Below, piece by piece: positions 1-6,877 of a stretch of 48,121 nucleotides of DNA. Each line of letters opens with the position of its first letter. Position 1 is the stretch's first letter. The DNA lies in contig CAIYRB010000202.1 of NCBI GenBank assembly GCA_903928445.1, positions 1 to 48,121 on the forward strand. Reading direction: 5' to 3'. The notes beneath the pieces are model-generated. The model made no database searches. It was not told the origin of the DNA and was given only the letters and a program-made list of their open reading frames with translations. Made by a program: the position numbers and the translations under genes. Origin of the DNA: an uncultured Pseudomonadota bacterium. Lineage in GTDB: Bacteria > Bdellovibrionota_B > Oligoflexia > Oligoflexales > CAIYRB01.

Positions 1-113
1 AGAGGACTAGGAGCGAAAAGTGGTAGTAGGGCCGACCTAGAGTCCGCGAAACCTCGCCAGCGAAAGCCAGCGAGACAGGTACGGAATGCGGTCACGTCCG
101 ATGCTTCAAGAAT

Positions 114-133
114 CCCCTTCCTTTAGGGAGGGG
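114..133. other. GC-rich hairpin downstream of the ATPase gene
   Basis: An 8-bp stem (CCCCTTCC / GGGAGGGG, one G-T pair) with a TTTA loop lies beyond the 3' end of the minus-strand ATPase gene. It could be a weak terminator for that gene, but there is no T-run after the stem on the minus strand, only ATTCTT. The rest of 1-199 shows no convincing gene. Confidence 0.3.
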
Positions 134-147
134 AGGTTCAACAGTAA

Positions 148-189
148 ACCACGGCCGCAGATCAGATCCATGGGCATGCCGTAAAGATC
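148..189. repeat. Left copy of a 42-bp direct repeat (methyltransferase 3'-end fragment)
   Basis: These 42 bases recur exactly at 4199-4240, where they encode DLYGMPMDLICGRG near the C-terminus of the minus-strand methyltransferase. Flanking bases differ on both sides (147 versus 4198; 190 versus 4241). Read in the same minus frame, the left copy continues GLLLNLPSLKEGDS and stops at 106-108, so it would give an alternative C-terminus if joined to the gene body. The two copies bracket the ATPase, AbiE and RNA ligase genes. That they mark a past integration is an inference; no recombinase lies between them. Confidence 0.9.
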
Positions 190-199
190 CTATAGGTTG

Positions 200-1366
200 T
201 TAGAATATAGTCCGCAGCGCCTCCGACCAGTGCAAGCAACGAACACCATCGATGTCTTGAGCGTCTGGGTCTTGCGAGACCCAAAGCGGAACCACCTTGC
301 GAACGGTGCTTAGATCTCTAACAATATGGGAAAATCGCTTGACTCTAACCGGATCAACGCGGGCTGCCGACTTTACCTCCAGGACATAATGGACGGTCGC
401 ACTAGACAGAATCAAGTCGATCTCGACGCCGCCTTTTGTAGCATAGTAGCTAAGTCTATAATCCTTATCGCCATACGAATTTAGGCGATGGCACTCCGTC
501 ACAAAAAACGCCTCAAAATCCACTCCATAGCTAGCAGTACGCGGATTGACACTCCGATCAAGGTTGCGCATGAGGGCGTAGGTCACGCCGAGATCAAATA
601 AATAAAATTTAGGATGTGAAAGCTGACTTTTCCGCAATGACTCATGAAAAACAGGAAGATAAAATCCGAGATAGGTCTCTTCAAGGATGGAAAAATATGA
701 CTGTACAGTCTTGTAGTCTACGTTCGCCTCGCGAGCTATGGCTGAGTGATTGATGACTTTGGTGTTCATTTGGGCACAAATCTCTAAAAAAAGCCGAAAA
801 GGCTCGAGATTTCTCACCAACTGCTCAACTAGTATCTCCTCTTTGAGGTAGACCTGGGTGTATGCCTTAAGTATTGCCGTGCGTTCCTTGTCGTCCTCGG
901 CAAGATAGACCTCTGGCAGAGTCCCCCATTTAAGCGCCTTTTCGAGCAAAAATCGATCGCCCAGCTCCCTCTCGGCAAGTGGATGCATAGCGCAAATTTG
1001 CGCCCGCCCACCCAACAAGTTAGCCCCACCTCTTTTTAACTTACGTGCACTTGACCCAGATAATATGAATTTGGCCTTTTTTTTGACGATCATGCGGTGG
1101 CAAACGTCTAGTAGCTTGGGGATCTTCTGGACTTCGTCGATGAAGATCCATTCATGCGCTTCAGCGGCATCCAACACCAGGCGCTCGAGCAGCTTGGGGT
1201 CCCTCGCATATTTCTCCTCCTGATCTGGATCCAATAAATCGATGGTGTAGATACTGCTGTTTTGCCCAAACTGCTCGGTGACAAAGGTCGTCTTACCGGT
1301 GCTACGGGCTCCGAGAAGGAAAAAACTACGACTTAACAGTGGGTTACATAGGCGATGGATCAACAT
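200..1366 (-). CDS. AAA-family ATPase with C-terminal DUF4143
   Basis: This 388-aa protein has a P-loop near its N-terminus (GARSTGKT, residues 19-26), a Walker B segment (WIFIDEVQ, about 73-80) and a C-terminal region with spaced acidic/lysine residues (EIDLI followed by LEVK, about 320-340) like a PD-(D/E)XK fold. This order matches the widespread AAA_14/DUF4143 family, which is abundant in accessory DNA; its biochemical role is not settled. Length is typical. The ATG at 1366 has no clear Shine-Dalgarno. The gene is divergent from the AbiE operon and is visibly more AT-rich than the window's housekeeping genes, consistent with acquisition. Family assignment is strong; function is unknown. 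Confidence 0.85.
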   Translation of the reverse strand: MLIHRLCNPLLSRSFFLLGARSTGKTTFVTEQFGQNSSIYTIDLLDPDQEEKYARDPKLLERLVLDAAEAHEWIFIDEVQKIPKLLDVCHRMIVKKKAKFILSGSSARKLKRGGANLLGGRAQICAMHPLAERELGDRFLLEKALKWGTLPEVYLAEDDKERTAILKAYTQVYLKEEILVEQLVRNLEPFRLFLEICAQMNTKVINHSAIAREANVDYKTVQSYFSILEETYLGFYLPVFHESLRKSQLSHPKFYLFDLGVTYALMRNLDRSVNPRTASYGVDFEAFFVTECHRLNSYGDKDYRLSYYATKGGVEIDLILSSATVHYVLEVKSAARVDPVRVKRFSHIVRDLSTVRKVVPLWVSQDPDAQDIDGVRCLHWSEALRTIF

Positions 1367-1498
1367 ACTAAATAGTCCGACGATTTAGGAGTATGGTCTG
1401 GCCTTCGATTATAGGGTCAACAGGCCGCGGACATCAACATCCATGTCCTAAATAACATCGAGTCCGAAGGACCTGCTCAAGGAAGTGGATTGAGAGGA

Positions 1499-1539
1499 TC
1501 TTGCATGATACTGTCACTATATGACAGTATCATGCAAGA
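1499..1539. promoter_or_regulatory. Inverted repeat 1, probable AbiEi operator
   Basis: A perfect inverted repeat with 18-bp arms (1499-1516 and 1522-1539) around a 5-bp centre. The inner ten bases of each arm (GATACTGTCA / TGACAGTATC) are identical to those of the second palindrome. The centres (1519 and 1571) are 52 bp apart, close to five helical turns, so both sites face the same side of the DNA. AbiEi antitoxins are known to repress their own operon by cooperative binding to two inverted repeats; assigning that role here is inference from position and architecture. Confidence 0.8.
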
Positions 1540-1542
1540 AGA

Positions 1543-1572
1543 TTGACAAATCCTGCACGATACTGTCATAAT
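1543..1572 (+). promoter_or_regulatory. Predicted sigma-70 promoter of the AbiE operon
   Basis: A consensus -35 TTGACA (1543-1548) is followed after 18 bp by CATAAT (1567-1572), five of six matches to the -10. The predicted transcript would begin near 1579, about 18 nt before the ATG at 1597. The element lies between and within the two palindromes, as expected for autorepression. The TTG inside the -35 could be read as a start codon, but as promoter sequence it would not be transcribed. Confidence 0.65.
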
Positions 1573-1594
1573 CTGACAGTATCGTGCAGGATTT
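1548..1594. promoter_or_regulatory. Inverted repeat 2, probable AbiEi operator over the promoter
   Basis: A perfect inverted repeat with 21-bp arms (1548-1568 and 1574-1594) around the 5-bp loop TAATC. It shares the core GATACTGTCA-N5-TGACAGTATC with the first palindrome. The -10-like hexamer sits across its centre and its right arm ends 2 bases before the ATG at 1597, so a bound protein would block both polymerase and, if formed in RNA, possibly ribosome access. Confidence 0.85.
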
Positions 1595-1596
1595 AT

Positions 1597-2226
1597 ATGC
1601 CTTCAGCTATCAGCCTCTTGCGGACTCAAATCAGCTCGGATGTGTTTACCGACACCGAGGTGGCGATGATTTTATCCGGCACTCCGGCGCGACGCTACGC
1701 CCTGATCAAGCGCGCACTGGCTCGCGGTGACTTGCTGCAACTGCGCCGTGGCGTTTATTGCTTTGGATCTGAATACCAGCGTCAAGCGCCCAACCTCTTT
1801 GAGTTGGCGCAGAAGATCTACGGACCTTCTTACATCAGCTTAGAGTCGGCGCTCTCTTTCCATGGTTGGATTCCCGAAGCGGCCTATACGACCACTAGCG
1901 TTTGCAGCAAACGCTCCAAGGACTTCGACACTCCGTTGGGCTTGTTTTCCTTTACCCGCATTCCGGGCTGCAACATGCTAGGGGTGCAGCGCCTGACGGA
2001 CGGACCTGCCGTGATGCTGATGGCAGATCCCAGCAAAGCGCTGATCGATTATATTTACGTGCACAAGTTAGGGGCTCAGTCCCTGCACGAGGTAGCCTCC
2101 AGCCTGCGGATTGAACCCACACTTTTAGCAACATTTTCCCGTGATTTACTCGCTGAGGTCGCTGACCACTATGGCCGCGGCAGACTCACGACCCTGCTGG
2201 CGACGGGACAGGGAGGTTTTTCATGA
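1597..2226 (+). CDS. abiEi: AbiEi-type antitoxin, transcriptional autorepressor
   Basis: This 209-aa protein has an N-terminal winged-helix-like segment (about 10-60, including SGTPARRYALIKRALARGDL then LRRGVYCF) followed by the AbiEi C-terminal domain (SYISLESALSFHGWIPEA, then a DPSKALIDYIY motif). That matches type IV antitoxins, which neutralise AbiEii without direct complex formation and repress their own promoter. I chose the ATG at 1597, with AGGA at 1588-1591, rather than the in-frame TTG at 1543, which is part of the predicted -35. It overlaps the toxin gene by 4 nt (ATGA), indicating translational coupling. Identification rests on motifs and context. Confidence 0.85.
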   Translation: MPSAISLLRTQISSDVFTDTEVAMILSGTPARRYALIKRALARGDLLQLRRGVYCFGSEYQRQAPNLFELAQKIYGPSYISLESALSFHGWIPEAAYTTTSVCSKRSKDFDTPLGLFSFTRIPGCNMLGVQRLTDGPAVMLMADPSKALIDYIYVHKLGAQSLHEVASSLRIEPTLLATFSRDLLAEVADHYGRGRLTTLLATGQGGFS

Positions 2227-3077
2227 GCATTCGCATCATCCAAGAGCGTTTAGCTAGCTTTCAGGTGCAATCGCTTCAGGAAGAAGAATACGCCCTAAAG
2301 GAAATCACCCAGGAATTATGTCTTTATGCACTCTATCAGAGCGGATTCTTTAAGCGGGCGGCGTTCCAAGGTGGTACCTGTCTGCGCATCCTGCATGGAC
2401 TGAACCGCTTTTCCGAGGACTTGGATTTTGCCTTGGTGCAACCAGATCCAGATTTTGTGCTCACGCCACATGTGCACGCCGTGCGTGATGCTCTTCGAGT
2501 CTACGGCTATGATATCGCCATAAGCGAGACGGCCGAGGCGGACAAGGCGATGAAGAGCGCCTTTCTTAAGGACGATTCACTGCACCGAGTCCTGAATCTC
2601 AACTTTCGCAAGTCCAGTGGACACACCCGTAGTCTAAAAATCAAATTGGAAGTGGATACGAGGCCACCGGTTGGCGCTCATTGTCAGATCAAGATGCATG
2701 ATTTCCCGCTTCATTTCGCCGTCTCCGCCCACGATTTACCTAGCTTATTTGCGGGCAAAAGCCATGCACTGCTCTGTCGTGGCTTTGTCAAAGGACGGGA
2801 CTGGTTCGACTTTCTCTGGTATGCCTCGCGCCGAGTGCCACTGAACTTCGACTTTCTTAGGGCTGCACTGCATCAAGTGGGGCCGTGGCAAGGTCAGAAT
2901 CTGCGCATCGACCACGCGTGGTATCTAACTGCAATGGGTGAGCGCATTCAGAGTCTTGAATGGAAGAAGGCCGCTGCAGATGTGAGGCGCTTTCTGCGCC
3001 CCGCTGACGTCCAGAGCTTAGAGCATTGGGGCCCTGAGCTCTTTATCGGCAGCTTGCAGAAGCTTCCGTTGAGCTAA
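2223..3077 (+). CDS. abiEii: AbiEii-type nucleotidyltransferase toxin
   Basis: This 284-aa protein carries the signature of the AbiEii/DNA polymerase beta-like nucleotidyltransferases: GGTCLRILHGL at 50-60 followed by RFSEDLDFAL at 62-71, with the acidic pair D66/D68, and a further K-x-E-x-D segment (KIKLEVDT) near residue 145. AbiEii is the toxin of type IV abortive-infection systems; related toxins transfer nucleotides to tRNA acceptor ends, which here is family knowledge only. Its start overlaps the antitoxin stop by 4 nt, so the two form a coupled operon. All visible catalytic residues are present and length is usual, so it appears intact. Confidence 0.9.
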   Translation: MSIRIIQERLASFQVQSLQEEEYALKEITQELCLYALYQSGFFKRAAFQGGTCLRILHGLNRFSEDLDFALVQPDPDFVLTPHVHAVRDALRVYGYDIAISETAEADKAMKSAFLKDDSLHRVLNLNFRKSSGHTRSLKIKLEVDTRPPVGAHCQIKMHDFPLHFAVSAHDLPSLFAGKSHALLCRGFVKGRDWFDFLWYASRRVPLNFDFLRAALHQVGPWQGQNLRIDHAWYLTAMGERIQSLEWKKAAADVRRFLRPADVQSLEHWGPELFIGSLQKLPLS

Positions 3078-3089
3078 AGCAGGCTGCAA

Positions 3090-3860
3090 TCAGTCGAAGC
3101 CGTCTTGGTCCTCGGGACCCTCGCGTCCCTCGCGCGTGTATCCGTCGATTTCAATCTTGTCCGAGTAGTACCATTCAAACATATCGCGGCGGAGCTTCGC
3201 CATCCATGACTGGCCTTGCGCGCGACGTTTTAGGTTGTAGAAAATCACGCCCTCGGCGAAGACCTTTTCGGTCGACCCAAATTTCGAGGCTCGCTTCGTG
3301 AAGAAGCGCGAGTGTAGGCCACTCTCAAACCAGGTGCTCCAGTTGTCGAAAGTCCGTGCGTGCTCGAGAAAAGATCGGTAGGCGAGATCGGTGATCGCCT
3401 TATCAAAGGGATACCACTCATGCTGGTCCAACTTGTACGGATTGCCCTGAAGCTTCGGGCCAAGCACTTCGCCCGCTTGCTCCCCGTCGATTTTGACGTA
3501 GCCTTTGCCAATCGCGTGAAAGATACCCTCGATAATAAAGGTATTGCCCTTAATGACCTGCAGGGGATCGATGACATTGAGCCGGTTTTGGACCGCGACC
3601 AGACGGCCGCCCTCGGTCTTAATCTTAACGTTGGTGCCGTCGAGCTTCTCAACCGCAATCGTCTCCGGGTCCTCGAAGACCCACTCGTATCCCGGGTTGA
3701 CGCGGTTGACGGCCAGATAGACCTCAGGTGCGCGCAAGCAAAGGGCGGAACCGTGCTTACGCCAGCTGTCGCGGTCTACTTTAAAGGTTTGCCGAATAAA
3801 GGGGCAGCGGACCTTAGGAAAGTCGCTGAGTGTTGGCTGTGGGGTCACCTTAGTCTCCAT
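3090..3860 (-). CDS. Predicted ATP-dependent RNA ligase (covalent nucleotidyltransferase superfamily)
   Basis: The product (256 aa from the ATG at 3860; a TTG three codons earlier is possible) shows the ordered motifs of covalent nucleotidyltransferases. These are motif I EKLDGTN with candidate adenylylated K72, a motif III-like FIIEGI near 108-113, motif IV EGVIFYN near 203-209, and a motif V-like AKLRRDMFEW with K222. The spacing and Thr-Asn after KLDG resemble T4 Rnl2-type RNA ligases more than DNA ligases or capping enzymes. There is no extra C-terminal domain. It converges on the AbiE toxin gene (12-nt gap between stops) and its upstream region contains a 115-nt structured element. The substrate is unknown; RNA repair in a defence context is inference. 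Confidence 0.75.
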   Translation of the reverse strand: METKVTPQPTLSDFPKVRCPFIRQTFKVDRDSWRKHGSALCLRAPEVYLAVNRVNPGYEWVFEDPETIAVEKLDGTNVKIKTEGGRLVAVQNRLNVIDPLQVIKGNTFIIEGIFHAIGKGYVKIDGEQAGEVLGPKLQGNPYKLDQHEWYPFDKAITDLAYRSFLEHARTFDNWSTWFESGLHSRFFTKRASKFGSTEKVFAEGVIFYNLKRRAQGQSWMAKLRRDMFEWYYSDKIEIDGYTREGREGPEDQDGFD

Positions 3861-3934
3861 CTTCTTCAAGTATCATAACGATGCGGTATTGGCAATTTAC
3901 AGCATCCATGACAGGGATTCAGCGGTTAGCTGAC

Positions 3935-4049
3935 CCGCGGCATGAGCTTTGCCTTTGGCCTTGGGGTGGCACCGTAGTCCTGCGGAGCCTCCGCAACTTC
4001 CACCGGTGGAAGTCAGACGCCAGGACCAAAAGCAAAGCTCATGTCGCGG
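3935..4049 (-). ncRNA. 115-nt multi-stem structured element upstream of the RNA ligase gene
   Basis: Two 24-nt arms (3935-3958 and 4026-4049) are inverted repeats with only two differences. Enclosed are GTCCTG (3977-3982) pairing with CAGGAC (4021-4026), a hairpin TGCGGAGCCTCCGCA (3981-3995) and an 18-bp perfect palindrome ACTTCCACCGGTGGAAGT (3996-4013). On the minus strand, one arm difference becomes a wobble pair and one a mismatch. The element lies 75 nt upstream of the ligase ATG at 3860. It could be a leader RNA, an independent small RNA, a protein-binding cruciform or a palindromic mobile repeat. The structure is seen directly; its being an RNA, and the strand, are inferred. Confidence 0.5.
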
Positions 4050-4159
4050 ACTCTCTGACCTCGCTTGACATCAGCGTGGCTACTCCACCAGATAGCGGCT
4101 GGGGTCTTGGGTCATTAAACACAACTTCGGGTGTCGATCCTTGCTGCAACCTATTCCCA

Positions 4160-4777
4160 TCATGGTCTGTTGAGCGCCAATCTGCAGACAAAGTGCAGAC
4201 CACGGCCGCAGATCAGATCCATGGGCATGCCGTAAAGATCGAGCTTTTCAAGCCACACCTCGACCCTCCAGCCTTCGCCGCGAAAGAACTCCAGCCACTG
4301 CTGGTGTCGCCAATAATCGCGCTTCATCGCGACGCCATGGCTGGGGTTGCCGACCAGATCCATCAGCGCCAGAGTTGCATAGGCCAACGGGCCCTCGCGG
4401 AGGTGGTCCTTGATGACTAAACTGCGGCTACACACTCGCCGCATCTCGCGCAGCAACGCCTTTGGATCGTCGGCATGGTGCAACACGTCGATGATGATCC
4501 CATCGGTGAATTCCCCATCTTTAAACGGCAGGCGCCGGCCATCAAAGGGCACCACCGGCGCGTACAGCTTTTCGCGCATAAACACCTCGACGCCGATGAC
4601 CTCGAGATCCGCCCGCGCGTCGCTGATCAACTTAGTTAAATGGCCATCGCCACAGCCTACATCTAACACCCGAGCGCCTTGGGGCAGGAGCTTCTCGATA
4701 TGCCCGCGAAGCTGTCGCAGCCGGCGTGGCGCCACCAGAGTCGCATGCGCCTTAGCGACCAGGCCGCCGCCGCTCAT
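4160..4777 (-). CDS. Class I SAM-dependent methyltransferase
   Basis: This 205-aa protein has SAM-binding motif I (VLDVGCGDG, 37-45) and a post-motif segment IIDVLHHADDPKALLREMRRV typical of Methyltransf_11/UbiE-like small-molecule enzymes. Its start overlaps the upstream methyltransferase stop by 4 nt (ATGA), making it the last gene of the glycosyltransferase operon, so a sugar or lipid-linked substrate is plausible but unproven. The last codons include the 42-bp sequence repeated at 148-189, and the final 11-12 residues (LHFVCRLALNRP) may have been supplied by DNA inserted at that point. Confidence 0.8.
   Translation of the reverse strand: MSGGGLVAKAHATLVAPRRLRQLRGHIEKLLPQGARVLDVGCGDGHLTKLISDARADLEVIGVEVFMREKLYAPVVPFDGRRLPFKDGEFTDGIIIDVLHHADDPKALLREMRRVCSRSLVIKDHLREGPLAYATLALMDLVGNPSHGVAMKRDYWRHQQWLEFFRGEGWRVEVWLEKLDLYGMPMDLICGRGLHFVCRLALNRP
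4199..4240. repeat. Right copy of the 42-bp direct repeat
   Basis: Identical over 42 bases to 148-189 and in the same orientation, about 4.05 kb away. This copy is inside the methyltransferase coding sequence, close to its 3' end. Gene 3' ends are common attachment sites for integrating elements, which makes the pair look like att-site duplication. Confidence 0.9.
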
Positions 4778-5472
4778 CGGTGACCACCCTTAGAGACGAC
4801 AAACTCCGCCTCGATCTTGCCCCAGCCGAGGCGCATCTTGACGACCTTAAATCTGCTCGCAAAGAGTTCAAGGATCACACCCGGCTGATGCAGCCAGTTG
4901 AAATAAGCTGGCCTCTCCAGATCGATCATCGTCGCCAAAGCAGCCAAGGGCTGATAGATCGCCCGCAAGACCCGTACCCGAGTCGCCGCATGGACTAACT
5001 GCAAAAACGGCGTCAACCACGGCTCAACGATAACGAAGCGCCCGCCGCTAACGAGCACCCGCTCCACTTCAGTCAAGACGGTCGCCAAATCCTCGGGAAG
5101 TGCCGTCAGATGATGCAGGCCCCCTTGGACGATGACGATCTCTTTGCTTGCAGCCGCAAGCGGCAGAGCGCGGCAGTCGGCGACATGAATCTGGCCTTTG
5201 CCCGCATAACAATCCACCAGGCTTGCCGACACATCGACTCCCTCGATGGCCGTAAACCCAAGCGTCTCTAAAGCCAAAAGGCCGCCACCCCGACCGCAGA
5301 ACAGCTCAACGATGCGCGCGGACCTAGGCCACGTCGCCTGCCCCAGTCGATTCAGGCGGCGGATAAACTTGCGCTGCTCAGCTGCAGGCGTCTCGAACGC
5401 CAGATAAGCCTGCTCCCACCTCGCCTGAGCGAGGTGCGGCTGCGACGTCTCGTCTTTCAAGCTCCGCTTCAT
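4774..5472 (-). CDS. Class I SAM-dependent methyltransferase
   Basis: This 232-aa protein has a motif I-like glycine-rich loop (VELFCGRGGG, 55-64), an acidic residue at the end of beta-2 (IEGVDVS) and the motif IV region IVIVQGGLHHL of Methyltransf_11-type enzymes. It overlaps the glycosyltransferase gene upstream and the second methyltransferase downstream by 4 nt each, so the three are translationally coupled. Two unlike methyltransferases in series with a polyprenyl-phosphate-type glycosyltransferase suggest modification of a surface glycan or glycolipid. The precise substrate cannot be read from the sequence. Confidence 0.8.
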   Translation of the reverse strand: MKRSLKDETSQPHLAQARWEQAYLAFETPAAEQRKFIRRLNRLGQATWPRSARIVELFCGRGGGLLALETLGFTAIEGVDVSASLVDCYAGKGQIHVADCRALPLAAASKEIVIVQGGLHHLTALPEDLATVLTEVERVLVSGGRFVIVEPWLTPFLQLVHAATRVRVLRAIYQPLAALATMIDLERPAYFNWLHQPGVILELFASRFKVVKMRLGWGKIEAEFVVSKGGHR

Positions 5473-6683
5473 CGACGCTGCATTCCCATCATGCTGACGA
5501 ACAGCCCAGCCAGCGCGGCCTGCGTCGCGAGCACGATCAAGGTCATCCCAGGCACCACCAAGCGCAGCGTATGCGGATAATCCAGCGGCCCAAAATCGAC
5601 CGCGACCCAGCCGACGATGGCTTTCACTAACAAGGCCGCGCCTAGCGCCAAGACGACGATGCTGAGACTCAGCCCGCGCTCCAAATTCATCCAGCGAAAT
5701 AGCCGGTCGAGTGACGGACTCTGTTTGGCAAACTGCGTCGTCACGCTATAGGTTTTGATGATGATCGAAAACACCACGGACTGAAACCCGCAGATCAACG
5801 CCACGCTGCCAAATAGCAGGGTATGCGCATCCAATACCGCGCCGTTAATGGCCACCCCGGGTAGGGCGAGGCCGTAAGCGATTAAACCAAGGCTAAAAGA
5901 TGCTAGCCCCGGCAGCAAGAATAGCCATTTCGGACTGCTGAGCAGCAAAAAACGCAGCGTCCGCCAGCCGTCGCGAAAGGTCCGCAGATGCCGCGCATGG
6001 GCGATGCGCCCGTCCTTGTGCAGGACGATCGGAATCTCACAGACCTTCGCCTGGCGGATGCTGGTCTTAACGATCATTTCGACCGCGAATTCCATGCCGG
6101 TGCATTGTTGATCTAGGCGCAGGTATAGCTCTTTGGTAAAGCCCCTAAGCCCGCAATAGATATCGTTGAAGCGCGAGGCAAACATGATCCTCGCTAGACG
6201 CGAAAACAGCGGATTACCCACCAGCCGGTGCGACAACGGCATCGCGCCTGGCATGATGCGCCCGCCTCCCGCTGCCAGACGACAACCTTGCACCAGCTCG
6301 TGGCCATCCCTAAGGGCGGCAACAAACCGCGGTATTTCGCGGAAATCATAGCTCGCATCGGCATCGCCCATGATGATGTAGCGTCCCCTGGCGGCTTGGA
6401 TACCAGCCATCAGAGCATGGCCGTAGCCCTTCGCCGGAACGTTGACGACGACCACATCATAGCGCGCGGCGATGGCTAGCGAGCCATCGGTGCTGCCGTT
6501 GTCGGCGATGATCAGCTCGCCAAACAAGCCACCCTCGCGCAAGCCTTCCAGCGCCCACACGATGCACTGTTCAATCGTGTCCGCCTCATTGAGACACGGA
6601 ATGACGACGCTGACTTCCGGTCCGGCGGGAGCGTGTCCAACTGTGTGGACCGGGCTTGACGATGCGGGTTGGATGCTTGCCAT
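5469..6683 (-). CDS. GT2 glycosyltransferase, polyprenyl-phosphate sugar synthase type
   Basis: This 404-aa protein has a GT-A catalytic domain at about 25-245: VSVVIPCLNEADT, then ADNGSTDGS, then GDADASYDF, whose DAD is the nucleotide-sugar/metal-binding DXD. It is followed by about four hydrophobic segments (about 255-400). That layout matches GtrB/DPM1-like enzymes, which load a sugar on a polyprenyl-phosphate carrier at the inner membrane. The product would suit the GT-C transferase encoded upstream. An AGGAGG motif sits immediately before the ATG at 6683 with no spacer, which is unusually tight. It is first of the tightly overlapping three-gene run. Confidence 0.88.
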   Translation of the reverse strand: MASIQPASSSPVHTVGHAPAGPEVSVVIPCLNEADTIEQCIVWALEGLREGGLFGELIIADNGSTDGSLAIAARYDVVVVNVPAKGYGHALMAGIQAARGRYIIMGDADASYDFREIPRFVAALRDGHELVQGCRLAAGGGRIMPGAMPLSHRLVGNPLFSRLARIMFASRFNDIYCGLRGFTKELYLRLDQQCTGMEFAVEMIVKTSIRQAKVCEIPIVLHKDGRIAHARHLRTFRDGWRTLRFLLLSSPKWLFLLPGLASFSLGLIAYGLALPGVAINGAVLDAHTLLFGSVALICGFQSVVFSIIIKTYSVTTQFAKQSPSLDRLFRWMNLERGLSLSIVVLALGAALLVKAIVGWVAVDFGPLDYPHTLRLVVPGMTLIVLATQAALAGLFVSMMGMQRR

Positions 6684-6700
6684 CCTCCTATGTTACTGGA

Positions 6701-6838
6701 TCACCGCAAAGACGCCGAGCTTTTCACCGCAAAGACGCCGAGTTTTCTCCCGCAAAGATCGCAAAGATCGCAAAGGACCTCTCTAATAACAACAAGATCG
6801 ACCTTAAAAGATCGCTGCGACCGTTGCGATCTTTGCGG
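6701..6838. repeat. Intergenic repeat cluster with CGCAAAGAC/CGCAAAGATC units
   Basis: Between two same-strand glycosyltransferase genes lie two tandem copies, 23 bp apart, of TCACCGCAAAGACGCCGAG (6701-6719, 6724-6742), followed by short CGCAAAGAT units. A 15-bp perfect inverted repeat pairs 6750-6764 with 6824-6838. Similar CGCAAAG-type intergenic repeats occur in many unrelated genomes; their function is unclear. The T-rich run falls on the wrong side of the stem for a terminator of the upstream minus-strand gene. Confidence 0.7.
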
Positions 6839-6877
6839 TAAAAAAAGCCGGCTTCGTAGCGGTTATGCTATCGCCGA

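Noticed and set aside
1543..1596. TTG at 1543 as the start of the AbiEi-like gene (18 extra residues)
   Set aside because: The TTG is the first part of a consensus -35 (TTGACA), the extra codons are simply the palindrome, and the ATG at 1597 has its own ribosome-binding site.
3360..3878. 172-codon open frame on the plus strand opposite the RNA ligase
   Set aside because: It is antisense to a gene with clear motifs, and its sequence shows no family features; GC-rich DNA commonly leaves such frames open.
3935..4049. Integron attC site
   Set aside because: The inverted repeat is of suitable size, but I found no GTTRRRY-type core at the ends and no integron integrase or cassette array.
6701..6770. 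CRISPR array from the CGCAAAG repeats
   Set aside because: Units are spaced by about 4 bp rather than unique 30-bp spacers, and no cas genes are present.
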